Shown piece after piece: positions 29,836 to 39,435 of a stretch of DNA of 64,000 nucleotides (position 1 is its first letter; each line of letters begins with the position of its first letter). The stretch comes from Nematocida parisii ERTm1 (taxonomy: Eukaryota; Microsporidia): contig NW_013524649.1 in assembly GCF_000250985.1 (NCBI RefSeq), forward strand, positions 474,841-538,840, read 5' to 3'. The notes under the pieces were generated by a model. That model was not told where the DNA came from. It did not search any database and saw only the letters and a list, made by a program, of their open reading frames with translations. The position numbers were made by a program, and so were the translations under genes.

Positions 29836-31575
29836 ATGGATTCTATGCGAAAGGGAAAGGAACCATTGCTGGCTGATTTGTTATTTGCCATGGCAGGGGT
29901 TGATTGCAAAGCTGTTCGTGTTAGGCAGTCATCGGGCCAGGAAATGGGCACTTTTGTTAATTCTTCTGTCCCTAAAAACAGTATACAGATAGTGAGAGAG
30001 CTACTTGTGATTATTGCCGGAATAAAAAAATGCAGATATCACATAGAAAATGTGTATTTTGAGGCAGGGCCTATAAGAAAGTATTTATTTAAGGCGATTG
30101 AAGAGGAGATACAGTACTATTTAGAGAAGGTAGACCGCGTGCGGCAGGAGGTAAGAAACACAGCAGTGCATATTGAGGCCCTTCCTTTTATATTCCAGGA
30201 AGAGATAGAGACATTTACTGGTCTTACAGAAGTACTCAGAGACGCAGATAGCGAGGGTGATTTATTTCTTTTGGGGGTTGTGCTTAAAAGTAGGTTAAAG
30301 TCAACTCGCATTATTAGTTCTTTAATTGCACCAATGAATCGCATACTTGTAAGACTAATACAGGGAGAAGATACTTCTGGGTACTTTGAAGAGCGGCACA
30401 CGTATGACTATGCAGAGAGCTTTTGGAGCAGCCATTACAGAATAAAGGAGGCGGTGCCTGCATATCTTGCAGGATGCTTTAACAAGCTGGTGGAGTTGGG
30501 AAAGATATCAAAGATACGGCACGTAATGGGAGAGTCAGCAATAAAATACGGCGCAGAAGTTCTTTCTGTGTGCTTAGATAGAAGGTCTAGCATAATTAAT
30601 GAACAGAGCTTAAATGCATATTTCATGAGAATAATTGAGTGCCCTGCTGTAAGGCAGATGTGGCAGGAAAGCATGGCAGAGCTTTTTAGCAGAATTGGGC
30701 TGGATGTAAGCAAGTACTCAGAGCTGTTTCAGGAGATTGGCGAGCGTATACTGAAAGTTCCTAGCAAAAAGGATATATCTCTGGTAAACTACTTAATGAG
30801 AAAGGGCAGTGCTGGGTACTCTTCATATGAAGAGCATGTTGACTCTCCCTCACTTTCCTTTCTAGACGACTGCACATTTCTTCTAGAGAGTGTTGAGGGC
30901 GTGCGATCGTCTCCAGTTACATTCGTTTACAATGAGGTCTCTCTAGAAAAAACTCTTTTAGGGATTTATGACACTCGATGCAGTAAAAGTGTTGCTGGGC
31001 TTTCTTTGTTGCAGGGACTTGATATTACATTCTCTTTAAAAGAGCCGCTCTCCATGTTCTTTTCTGCTAAATCTGTCTATGAGCTTCGAATTATTTTTAG
31101 GCTGATATATTCTCTTTATGCGATTGAGTATTTTTTGTGCTCTCAGTATAGCAACTGGCGTATCAAGCAGGTGCTTCTTAGCTTTGTAACTGGCGTAAGG
31201 ATGGTTATAACAGAGAAAATAGATACTGAATTTCAGACAGTCATTAACGAAGAACACATACAGAACTATACCGGATCGCTGGAGAGCGCACTTTCTAACA
31301 TAATGAAAGCATCTCTCTTAACCAGCCCATTTCTCATACAGTTTTACAGTAAAGTGTTTTCTATTGCCTTTATGTATATTGAGCTGGCAAATAGAGAGCA
31401 GCTTACAGTGGAGGAAGAGAAAGAAATCCTTAATTCACTAAGACATTGCTTTAGAGCAGCTATTCCTTATGTAAAGTCGCCCTTATTAATTTTGCTGTTT
31501 GAATCACTGTTATGCACCGAACAGCCTGAAATGGCCCAGAATTCTGATTATTATAGCAATATGCATCCGGTATAA
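29836..31575 (+). CDS. Gamma-tubulin complex component, GCP2/Spc97-like
   Basis: The preferred start MDSMRKGKEPLL is at 29836 (579 aa). An upstream ATG at 29785 would add 17 hydrophobic residues that look like translated spacer and lie only 41 bp from the Sec31 start. The N-terminal half shows the GRIP1-like block with ESFWSSHYRIKEAVPAYLAG then KLVELGKISKIRHVMG. The C-terminal half has the GRIP2-like pattern LDITFSLKEPLSMFF, LRIIFRLIYSLYAIEYFL. GCP2 and GCP3 laterally bind to form the Y-shaped base that holds gamma-tubulin at the spindle plaque. Short length is usual in microsporidia. GCP3 (Spc98) is the alternative; both fit the visible blocks. Divergent from SEC31, likely sharing a promoter. 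Confidence 0.75.
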   Translation: MDSMRKGKEPLLADLLFAMAGVDCKAVRVRQSSGQEMGTFVNSSVPKNSIQIVRELLVIIAGIKKCRYHIENVYFEAGPIRKYLFKAIEEEIQYYLEKVDRVRQEVRNTAVHIEALPFIFQEEIETFTGLTEVLRDADSEGDLFLLGVVLKSRLKSTRIISSLIAPMNRILVRLIQGEDTSGYFEERHTYDYAESFWSSHYRIKEAVPAYLAGCFNKLVELGKISKIRHVMGESAIKYGAEVLSVCLDRRSSIINEQSLNAYFMRIIECPAVRQMWQESMAELFSRIGLDVSKYSELFQEIGERILKVPSKKDISLVNYLMRKGSAGYSSYEEHVDSPSLSFLDDCTFLLESVEGVRSSPVTFVYNEVSLEKTLLGIYDTRCSKSVAGLSLLQGLDITFSLKEPLSMFFSAKSVYELRIIFRLIYSLYAIEYFLCSQYSNWRIKQVLLSFVTGVRMVITEKIDTEFQTVINEEHIQNYTGSLESALSNIMKASLLTSPFLIQFYSKVFSIAFMYIELANREQLTVEEEKEILNSLRHCFRAAIPYVKSPLLILLFESLLCTEQPEMAQNSDYYSNMHPV

Positions 31576-31738
31576 AATAAAAGATTATAAAGAATTCGCA
31601 CAAAAACTAACGAAATAAGCACATACAGACTTAAATAAAGAATATAAACGAACAAACACTTTGTGGGCAGACACAGTTTCTATACACTGCTGTATCTACT
31701 ATTACTTTAACAGCAATCGTTATTTTTTTTAATATTTT

Positions 31739-31936
31739 ATGGATCTTAGAGTGTTATATAAAAGAGCCAAAGAGCTCTTTCCTTTTGTGCCAAACCCAGT
31801 GCCACTTGTACAGTTTTTAACGAGGCGGGCAGCCATTGATGAGATTGAGTATAAATCAGAATCCTCTATAAAAATAAGAAAGGCAAGAAGGATAGAGCCA
31901 GAGGAGGACGAAGAAATAATTAAAAAAAAATACTAA
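31739..31936 (+). CDS. Small basic/acidic protein, function unknown
   Basis: The 65-aa protein has a helical, Pro-containing N-terminal half (YKRAKELFPFVPNPVPLVQF) and a charged tail (KIRKARRIEPEEDEEIIKKK). It ends 15 bp before the start of the Sgd1-like gene on the same strand, so the two may be co-transcribed. The tail resembles nucleolar or RNA-binding extensions, which would suit its ribosome-assembly neighbour (inference). Not recognised. Confidence 0.5.
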   Translation: MDLRVLYKRAKELFPFVPNPVPLVQFLTRRAAIDEIEYKSESSIKIRKARRIEPEEDEEIIKKKY

Positions 31937-31951
31937 GAAGAAAATTCAATA

Positions 31952-33184
31952 ATGGACAGTATTGTTTTAGCGTACAACAAACTATCAGTTAGCACACTTT
32001 CAACAGTATTCAAGGAGATAGAAAAAGCATACGAAAAGAACAGCAAAGATACATCTTCTATGATAATTAAAATACTCTCAGAGACAGAGCTGGAAAGCAA
32101 CTTACTCGCAATTTCATCTCTTCTGAAGCTAATATACTCAGCGCTGGACAAGTCAATTGTTGAGGAAATTATCACAAAGATAGATGATTTAAATCTTTGC
32201 TGCTACATATTCAATTATGGTCTGGTCGATGACGCATTTATAAACTCAAAAGTACAGAATCTTCTAAAGAAACGGGATATTTTATCTGTTCTGCGTATAC
32301 TGCAGATGTGCAGTGGGATATTAGACAGCTCTACTCTTTCTTTAATAGAAGCTGGCGCAGACTCTGCAATGGAAGAGTGGGAGCGGCAAGAAGGCCGTCC
32401 GTGCGTTCTTCTTAAGTTCATTAAAGATTCTGTTAAGCAGATTCAAAATGGCCGCAGTCCATACAGAAACTATCTACAGGAAGAAATGAACAGCGTAAAA
32501 GTGACGATCTCAAACATTCTAAGTAAATACACATATACCAACACAGAAGTGATCACTACAGCCACTGATGCAGATGAGCTCATAGCAGTAAAATACGGAA
32601 TGAATACCTCTTTAAAGAAAAAAATATTCTCCATCATCACCAGCAGCACAGATTACTATGAAGCCCAGCGGTCTCTTTATAAGCAAATAATTCGAAAAGT
32701 ATGGCACATTGAAGAAATTGTTAAAATATCAATTCGCCTGTGCATTGTAGAGAGCGTGTTCAACGTATACTATCCCTCTCTAATTATATCTATATACAAC
32801 AGCTCGTCTAGCAGCCATAAAGGCGCAGTTATGAACTACATATACCACACGATTGATGAACAGGCAAATTCTCTTTCTAAGAAAACTATTAAGGAAATAT
32901 ATAATTTGGGGATGCTTATAGGCCACTTATACGGCAATGAAGTAAATGTGCTTAAGCCGCTAGTCTGTCTAAGTATTATTGGAAAGAAAGAAGGTGTGCT
33001 TATAAAAGTTGCCATAAAGAATATTCTGATTCTTTACCAGCAGAAGAAGATTAAAAAGATTCGAAAGATTAAGGAAACAGAGAGGTTTAGAGAATTCTTC
33101 ATGTCAAGGCTAGTGGATGAATCGTTCTTAAAGAGCACCGATCAAACAGATTTAGAAGCTTTGTATTCCCAGATGTTTATATAA
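31952..33184 (+). CDS. SGD1: Nucleolar MIF4G/MA3 protein, Sgd1/NOM1-like
   Basis: The 410-aa protein has two helical-repeat domains. The first resembles the late half of a nucleolar MIF4G domain: CCYIFNYGLVDDAFI, then ILQMCSGILDSSTLSLIEA, then GRPCVLLKFIKDSVKQIQNG, where family members have the (R)FMxETIxxLKN block. The second resembles an MA3 domain: TDYYEAQRSLYKQIIRKVWH followed by CIVESVFNVYYPSLI, matching the YNxYY signature. Sgd1/NOM1 works in the nucleolus in 40S subunit maturation and binds the Fal1/eIF4A3-type helicase. The long N-terminal basic region of yeast Sgd1 is missing and the MIF4G part is trimmed. Related proteins such as Cwc22 or eIF4G are less likely. Confidence 0.65.
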   Translation: MDSIVLAYNKLSVSTLSTVFKEIEKAYEKNSKDTSSMIIKILSETELESNLLAISSLLKLIYSALDKSIVEEIITKIDDLNLCCYIFNYGLVDDAFINSKVQNLLKKRDILSVLRILQMCSGILDSSTLSLIEAGADSAMEEWERQEGRPCVLLKFIKDSVKQIQNGRSPYRNYLQEEMNSVKVTISNILSKYTYTNTEVITTATDADELIAVKYGMNTSLKKKIFSIITSSTDYYEAQRSLYKQIIRKVWHIEEIVKISIRLCIVESVFNVYYPSLIISIYNSSSSSHKGAVMNYIYHTIDEQANSLSKKTIKEIYNLGMLIGHLYGNEVNVLKPLVCLSIIGKKEGVLIKVAIKNILILYQQKKIKKIRKIKETERFREFFMSRLVDESFLKSTDQTDLEALYSQMFI

Positions 33185-33217
33185 TTGTAAAAATTTGTTA
33201 ATATTAGAGCAGAAGGA

Positions 33218-33664
33218 ATGAAAGAGGACTGCTTCTACTTTATAACTTCTACCTGTGCAAGAGGGCCGCAATGTACATATAGGCACAGCCAAGAGGCAAA
33301 AAACTGCCAAATAGTATGCAGCAACTGGAAGAATGGAACAGACTGTTTGGATGCTTGCCCGTATAGGCATTCTGACTACCAGATAAAAGAAAAGCCTGCT
33401 GTAGAGTGCTACTGGGAGACACATGGTGGATGCAAGAAAGCAGACTGTCCATATGTTCACAAGCAGAGTGTCTCTCAGCCTGTAAAGAGCGATCCCCCTT
33501 GTCTATTAGATATTCACAAATTGCGCTGCGATTTAGAGAAGATAAACTTTGATTTAGAGCAGCTAAACATAACAGAGTGCCACCAATATCAGAATATTTC
33601 TGTAAAGAACATAGGGGAGCTAATGAAGGAGCTGCGAGAGATTGAAGGGGTGTTCCAAGGATAA
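33218..33664 (+). CDS. Triple CCCH zinc-finger protein, ZC3H11A-like
   Basis: The 148-aa protein has three CCCH fingers in its first 81 residues: Cys5-Cys13-Cys19-His23 (C-x7-C-x5-C-x3-H), Cys34-Cys43-Cys47-His51 (C-x8-C-x3-C-x3-H) and Cys64-Cys72-Cys77-His81 (C-x7-C-x4-C-x3-H). The opening MKEDCFYFITSTC and the third finger's ECYWETHGG resemble the finger cassette of animal ZC3H11A, which is linked to TREX-dependent mRNA export. A short coiled coil follows (DLEKINFDLEQLNITE). Nuclear RNA binding is the likely role. It starts 33 bp after the Sgd1-like stop, the third plus-strand gene in a tightly spaced run. Confidence 0.75.
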   Translation: MKEDCFYFITSTCARGPQCTYRHSQEAKNCQIVCSNWKNGTDCLDACPYRHSDYQIKEKPAVECYWETHGGCKKADCPYVHKQSVSQPVKSDPPCLLDIHKLRCDLEKINFDLEQLNITECHQYQNISVKNIGELMKELREIEGVFQG

Positions 33665-33751
33665 TTCATTCAAGATGTTTATTGGCCAGTTTCTTTAAAA
33701 AAGCTCATTGGTAGATATTTTATTTATAATAAAAGTCGGTATGAAAATTTT

Positions 33752-33973
33752 ATGAATGAATCAAATGATTCTTATAAGAGTGATGAAAATGGAGATTATA
33801 TAAATAATCACTCGCCAACATTCAATACAGAACCACAGTCTCGTTCTATTTTCTCTCTAGGGAGTATTGTTTTGCTGGGTGCTCTTTTTTCTTTACTATT
33901 TATTCTTATATTCTTCTATTTTAGAATAAATAATATGAGAACTGTGGCTATTTATAAAGAAAGCTGGTATTAG
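33752..33973 (+). CDS. Small single-pass membrane protein
   Basis: The 73-aa protein has a polar Asn/Ser-rich N-terminus without a signal peptide and one strong hydrophobic span at about residues 33-57 (LGSIVLLGALFSLLFILIFF), then a 15-residue basic tail. The hydrophobic core and its flanking charges suggest a tail-anchored or type II topology. It follows the zinc-finger gene by 87 bp on the same strand. Not recognised; candidate roles include SNARE-like or ER accessory proteins, but no coiled coil is present. Confidence 0.5.
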   Translation: MNESNDSYKSDENGDYINNHSPTFNTEPQSRSIFSLGSIVLLGALFSLLFILIFFYFRINNMRTVAIYKESWY

Positions 33974-34622
33974 AAGATATTCTATCTTGATATAATATTT
34001 CGGGCTACCCTGTCTATGCCATGAGTGCTGTGGGGCATTTATTGATTTTAACTTGTTCTGTTAAATTATTTGTACGCACATTTATCTATTATAATAACAC
34101 TTCGAATATAAGAATTTCATTTTAGGCATTACATTTTACATTTAGTAAAATTTCTTTATATAAAGGGTATTACTGTAATTGTACAAAAGAAAAATAAATT
34201 AATTTTCATGAGTTGGTGTAAAGATTAAATTTATTATGTACAAAATGTTCTTAGGATCTGTATATGGAAGTATCCTAAAAATTCGAATAAAATAGGCAAT
34301 AGACAATATTAATGCCTCAAATTATATTTTGTTGATAAATGAAATCTAATAGTAGATAGAAATTGTTAATTTTAACATAAATAGCCTGTACTGCTATTTA
34401 TATTTAGAGCATATAACCCTAAATATTATACATATAACTATCTTCTTTTGTATGTTGGAACTCAAATAGGCGTATACTACATATGAGCTATTTTGATTAT
34501 GTACAATCATAATAGCATAGCCTAAATTATGTGCCAATGTTGGTATAGTGCATTAAATACATGAAATATTCAAATTTGGCTATATAAAGAATTATGAGTT
34601 CTTTAGTAAATGCTAAATTCTA
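33974..34622. other. Convergent AT-rich spacer
   Basis: About 650 bp with no gene. One TTTCGGGCTA motif at 33998-34007. No RNA gene or repeat recognised. Confidence 0.45.
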
Positions 34623-36800
34623 CTATCTTTTAATTTTAAAAATGCGACTACTGCACATTTTTTTTAAATTATAACCAGTCTCGAAATTCTTAATTATATC
34701 CTCTACTGAACTATCTATATCTTTCTCTTTGCACTGTATATCAGATGCATCGGTGATTTCTGTTGCAAGAAGTTGAATAACCCTTTCACATGTATACACA
34801 CAAGAGATATTATAAAGATAGATAATAAAATCATTCCAAAATTCGTTTTTGCTAAGAAGTTTTATGCTACCAACTACGATTACAGTATATTTCGCACGGG
34901 TTAGTGCCACATTCATTCTTCTGCAATCACTAAGAAAACCTATTGCGCTGGTCCTTACTGTTGAAATAATAATGCAGTCCTTTTCTTGCCCTTGAAAGCC
35001 ATCCACTGTAGTTACTGTTATGCCTGATTTCACAATAGTAGAGTCAGTGCTTATTATTTTTTGCTGCTCTTTATACGGTGTAATAATTGCAGCCGATTTA
35101 TACTTATTCATTACATGTGGAAGCAACTTTTTTATGGTGCATAGCTCCGTCTGGTTACAAATACTTCTGTTTTGTTTTATTTCCATCCCATTAACATCCA
35201 CAAATGCGATGGGAAGCACAGAATTAAGAGACAGCCCGTTGATTAGCTGCCCATTATAAAATGCCTTGCTTGGGAAGTGTGATATCTTATTGTGCATTCT
35301 ATACTGTGTAGTTAGCATTATTGGGCTTATTACAGTAGAAAGCCTTTCAAACAGGGAAATCGAGAGCTTTGATATGCCAGATAAAACAGTAGCAGGCAGC
35401 TGCTTAGGGTCGCCCACTAGAATTACATGGCTGAGTGAATTCTGCATAGGAATAATACTACTCGGTTCTATAGACTGGCAGGCCTCATCAATAATCACCA
35501 CGTCAAACATCATATTTGTTACTGTGGCTGAACCCGACATAGAAAGAGTAGAGAAAACAAGCCGTACCTTGTTCATATTTTCAAGAACTTTATCATCTTC
35601 TGTACCAATTGGTGTTCCATCTAAATATGCAGAGATCTTTCCAAGTGTTCTATTGCAGATGTCTATTCGGGTTTTTGGTTTATTCTGGTTATATGGATTC
35701 CTTTCGCTGTACACATGCATCCAACAGGGTTTTTTCGTAAATAACCACTCCCAGGGCGAATTGCTTTGCACAAGCATAGACACTGCCATATTACTCGGGG
35801 CACATACCAGAACCTTTAATCCCTGCCGAATTAGCTGGGATATTAAGCACGCAATAGTTAGAGTCTTTCCTGTTCCAGGCGGGCCCTGTATTAATGTAAT
35901 CTTTTGGTTGAGACTTTTCTCTATGGCACTTTTTTGTATTTCATTTAATTTTTCATAGTAACTGTCCATGTGCTCTGGTTTAACTGTTTTTATGCTCTTC
36001 TCTGGCTTTTCTAGTTTAACTATGCTTTCTGGGGTCATCAATAGTTTTCCTATAGAAGACCTGCCTAGTTTATATGTAGATACACACTCCCGTTTACTTG
36101 ATATAATATTAGATACCCAGACTAATTGATAACTTTTATATGATCCTATATATTTTTCTTTGTCATTTGTTACAAGTATTCTATACATATTATTTTTTTC
36201 AGATGCATTAATAATAATTCCAATAAAACAGTATTCTATTTGTTTTTTTGATTTGTAATTAGTCACCATAACAATATCACCAACCCCCATGCTTAATTCA
36301 TTAGTACTGTCTTTTATCATTGTATTCAGGTTTTTTTCATAAACTACCACATTAATAGTATGTTTGTTATTTATTGGCTTTCTTTCTGGAACTTTTTCTG
36401 TTGGTTTGAATATTAGATCAATCCTTTCAGTTATTAGACTGCTAATAAATAATTTGTCGGTTTCTTGTATAATTGATGCAACTGTTTCTTCTACAATCAT
36501 TGGATAATATGCTGTAAAATACTCTAAATTTGACTTATAACTATCTTTGACCTGTGGCCCATTCCATTCAAACATATTATAAGCCTCATTAAAATTACAT
36601 GTAGAAATATCATGCACTTCTGTATTTTGGTATATATATGTATAATATTCCATTACTAAATGAGCTACTTCTTTCTTATATGACTTCTTGCTCTTTTCTT
36701 CAATTAATTTTAACCCCATGCAAATAAAATTATTTAGTATGTATATAGTCTTCTTATTGCATCTAAAATCATTAATGATTAATTTATATATGCATTCCAA
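34623..36800 (-). CDS. Superfamily 1 RNA/DNA helicase of the Upf1/Sen1/IGHMBP2 group
   Basis: The 725-aa protein has a full SF1B motor: motif I IQGPPGTGKT (about residues 304-313), motif Ia CAPSNMAV, motif II IIDEACQ, motif III LVGDPKQLPAT, motif IV TTQYRMH, motif V TVDGFQGQEKDCI and motif VI NVALTRAKY. A beta-barrel-like 1B domain precedes motif I (VGDIVMVTNYK). There is no CH zinc domain, which argues against Upf1. Sen1 terminates snRNA/snoRNA transcription and resolves R-loops, whereas IGHMBP2/Hcs1 is ribosome-associated. The length and bare N-terminus fit a reduced Sen1 or Hcs1-like enzyme, and I cannot choose between them. The gene is isolated by spacers on both sides. Confidence 0.85.
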   Translation of the reverse strand: MECIYKLIINDFRCNKKTIYILNNFICMGLKLIEEKSKKSYKKEVAHLVMEYYTYIYQNTEVHDISTCNFNEAYNMFEWNGPQVKDSYKSNLEYFTAYYPMIVEETVASIIQETDKLFISSLITERIDLIFKPTEKVPERKPINNKHTINVVVYEKNLNTMIKDSTNELSMGVGDIVMVTNYKSKKQIEYCFIGIIINASEKNNMYRILVTNDKEKYIGSYKSYQLVWVSNIISSKRECVSTYKLGRSSIGKLLMTPESIVKLEKPEKSIKTVKPEHMDSYYEKLNEIQKSAIEKSLNQKITLIQGPPGTGKTLTIACLISQLIRQGLKVLVCAPSNMAVSMLVQSNSPWEWLFTKKPCWMHVYSERNPYNQNKPKTRIDICNRTLGKISAYLDGTPIGTEDDKVLENMNKVRLVFSTLSMSGSATVTNMMFDVVIIDEACQSIEPSSIIPMQNSLSHVILVGDPKQLPATVLSGISKLSISLFERLSTVISPIMLTTQYRMHNKISHFPSKAFYNGQLINGLSLNSVLPIAFVDVNGMEIKQNRSICNQTELCTIKKLLPHVMNKYKSAAIITPYKEQQKIISTDSTIVKSGITVTTVDGFQGQEKDCIIISTVRTSAIGFLSDCRRMNVALTRAKYTVIVVGSIKLLSKNEFWNDFIIYLYNISCVYTCERVIQLLATEITDASDIQCKEKDIDSSVEDIIKNFETGYNLKKMCSSRIFKIKR

Positions 36801-36977
36801 ATCTTCTTATTTATTATTATAAATTTTATTTTAATACTGAAGTCTTCATAAACATAAAGATAAGTATACACTTTAAGTAAAATTTATAATAATAATGTTT
36901 ATTATTATAGTAGATATATACTTGTCTTTATTGATTAGCATACGTCCGACCAATTGAATGTTGTGCCTTAGATAATT

Positions 36978-38045
36978 CTACTTTTTAGACAGAGGAATGA
37001 TTTTTCCTATTTGCTTTATATTAGCGTAGACCACTTTATTCTGTATAATCATACCAGAACATCTTGCCATGTTATTCTGTATACTGTCTATCCACATTGT
37101 GTAGAAGAAGGGCTCTTTTAGGTTGAATTTTTCACAGTTATTAAAGTTGACAGAGTGTGACAGGGTAAGAATATTATATTTTGTATTGATAATGCATAAC
37201 CCTACGCTTGTTAGTGCAGTTTCTAATAAGTATTCGTCTGAAATGAAAGACAAATAGGTGTACACTTGGTCTAAATGCGCTTCTTCTGAAAGAGGCAGGG
37301 CTTCTTCCTTTTCCATGTGCAGCTGATACCCAATACATCTGGCAAATTTACAAGTCTTATGCTGGGATATGTAAACATCCACACCAGAACATCTTTTATG
37401 TGCTACTTCAACGTATTTATTGAAGTCTTCTTTATCCCTTAAAATTTTCTTCATATATTTAATTGCCGGCTGCATGGATTGAATCCTTTCTTTATCAGAA
37501 AGACGTGGCTTAAAGTACTCAGAAAGAGAATTCTTCTGGCTCTTGTGAATTGTTTTTATATACTTCTTTTTTTCGCTGATTATTGCAGACTTTTTCTTTT
37601 GAAGTAGTACGTGGCCTATAGCACGCATTTCCTCTTTTCCTTCCACTTCCTGTATTACATCTATGTTAATAACCATAACCGTTTTTCCAAGTGGCTCAAC
37701 ACTACTTTTATATACAATTGGATGGACTGGATCTGTCTTGCTTTTAAAAACACAGTCCCCTGAAATAACTTCATACCCGGCGGTTTCTTTAAGAGCACAT
37801 CCTATAATATGCGAAAATATCTGACCGCCAAACACAGGCCTTCCTTCTAGTCCAAATGGAACAGTACATTTGTAATGCCCTGCTTGTTTATCTTCTTCCA
37901 TTGAATAATTTGCAAGTTTTACATAAGAATTTATATGGAGTGGATTACTAATACAAAGCGCCAGAAACATGGAGAGTTTCAGAATCACAAAACCCAGTTG
38001 ATAGAAAATCCTGCATCTATCCTGGCTGACTCTGGATACTCTCAT
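36978..38045 (-). CDS. Acyl-CoA thioesterase, TesB/ACOT8 type, with hydrophobic N-terminus
   Basis: The 355-aa protein has a double-hotdog thioesterase pattern. The first half opens RPVFGGQIFSHIIG (the VFGGQ signature), then HPIVYKSSVEPLGKTVMVIN. The second half has ARCIGYQLH, YLSFISDEYLLETAL (like AYLSDx), and LSHSVNFNNCEKF, where the family has the LDHSxwFH block. Family members hydrolyse fatty-acyl-CoA, usually in peroxisomes, which microsporidia lack. Residues 14-33 are strongly hydrophobic and could be a signal peptide or anchor. A second Met at residue 49 (37901) would give a soluble form, so location is uncertain. The catalytic Asp/Thr/Gln were not assigned. Confidence 0.7.
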   Translation of the reverse strand: MRVSRVSQDRCRIFYQLGFVILKLSMFLALCISNPLHINSYVKLANYSMEEDKQAGHYKCTVPFGLEGRPVFGGQIFSHIIGCALKETAGYEVISGDCVFKSKTDPVHPIVYKSSVEPLGKTVMVINIDVIQEVEGKEEMRAIGHVLLQKKKSAIISEKKKYIKTIHKSQKNSLSEYFKPRLSDKERIQSMQPAIKYMKKILRDKEDFNKYVEVAHKRCSGVDVYISQHKTCKFARCIGYQLHMEKEEALPLSEEAHLDQVYTYLSFISDEYLLETALTSVGLCIINTKYNILTLSHSVNFNNCEKFNLKEPFFYTMWIDSIQNNMARCSGMIIQNKVVYANIKQIGKIIPLSKK

Positions 38046-38787
38046 AAAAGACAGATTTACCTTGCTTTTATTTTAAGCTTGTTTTTTACTATAACCTAAA
38101 TTAGCACAAATTATTCTAAAAACATAACACACAATAGAAAAAATAATATGCAAAGCAACACAATTGGTCTTAGACCATGTATTGTATGGGGCTTAATACA
38201 GGAATAGACTAATCGATTTGCTAGCTTAATTAATTTCAATTAGTTATATTAAATACAACCACAATTATCCAAAACAATAAGAACCAATCACACAATTATT
38301 TATATTACCAAAACCATTAAAACATAGATTATTGTTATATAGACCGATCCAAACTGAAAATATTCAATTATAGTAAAATTAATTAAACAAACACCATGCT
38401 AAAAACAATAAAAAAGACTTATTATAAATATAAACAGAAATCACAGAAAACAATCAAGTTAAAGAAATATACTTTACGCCATAAGATATATAAATAAATT
38501 ATCTTTAACTGTTTGTATAATAGATTTAAATCTAGACTTTAAGTATTTAAATCTAGTAATTGTATGCTTGTTTGTATTAGTAATAAAGATATATAAAAAT
38601 AATTTGTACACTAGTCTGTTATATTTTAGGTTAATGTCAATACGTATACTATCACATACTTACTACTCTGGAGATACTACTATAATTCATATGAACTTGG
38701 ATTATATTTAAGTGGTAAATTTGGGATGGTACGAGGATTTTAAAATATTTTATAATTCTATTTACTGGGGATTTAGTGGTAATTTAT
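38046..38787. other. Divergent AT-rich spacer
   Basis: About 740 bp between divergent genes. No gene, repeat or RNA recognised. It is dominated by A/T words and probably carries promoters for both flanking genes. Confidence 0.45.
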
Positions 38788-39129
38788 ATGGTGCGAGAGA
38801 AATTTAGATATATTGTGTTTACCACACATTACAATACTGCAATTACACCAGCGATTATTCACAAGGGAATACACAATTCAGCCAATTCAATTCTGAGTGA
38901 CTGGGAATATGCAATGACTATGCCAAAACTAAAAATTGCTGAGTATTATCCCCATTTGGGTATAGGCATAATCAAAGTATTTTTAAGTGGGGTAGAGTCT
39001 ATTCAAAAAATATTTAGGCAAATGATTGAAGTAAATGATTTAATAATACGGTGTGAGATTATAAGGACAACAGGAATAATAAGAAAGGCAAAGAAATGGA
39101 TATTAAAAAATAAAGCAATAAGAAATTAG
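38788..39129 (+). CDS. POP5: RNase P/MRP protein subunit Pop5
   Basis: The start is the ATG at 38788, giving MVREKFRYIVF and 113 aa; the GTG four codons upstream is not needed. The opening matches the Pop5/Rpp14 family start (MVRxKxRYLLF). The middle GIGIIKVFLSGVESIQKIF matches the glycine strand and helix of the family, and IRCEIIRTTGIIRKAKKWIL the C-terminal RTSGTIRKAxxF block. Pop5 is a core protein of RNase P (tRNA 5' processing) and RNase MRP (rRNA processing), related to archaeal Pop5. Length is close to the family norm. Confidence 0.8.
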   Translation: MVREKFRYIVFTTHYNTAITPAIIHKGIHNSANSILSDWEYAMTMPKLKIAEYYPHLGIGIIKVFLSGVESIQKIFRQMIEVNDLIIRCEIIRTTGIIRKAKKWILKNKAIRN

Positions 39130-39435
39130 AGCATAGTGAGTGAATATTTACAAAAACTATTTGTTAGAATAAATTACACAGTTAATATTTAAGTTAAGAA
39201 ATGCATTAGGTGTACAAACAGTTATTTAGTATATGCCATGCAATGAATAATAAATGGATTGTAATAAGATATAACCAGAAATAGCCACAATCTGCTTCTA
39301 TAGACAGAAGAAGTAAAATATTATTTCTGGTGCTAGATAATAAAATAATGGTATAATTAAACGCATTATAAGTAAAGGGGATATTCGAAATATTTGAAAT
39401 AAATATAAAGATATCGGTGAATTATTTTTTGTAAA
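39130..39435. other. Spacer, nothing recognised
   Basis: About 305 bp between two plus-strand genes; AT-rich with no motif, repeat or RNA recognised. Confidence 0.4.

Noticed and set aside
35266-35958. 230-codon plus-strand frame
   Set aside because: Antisense shadow of the helicase motifs.
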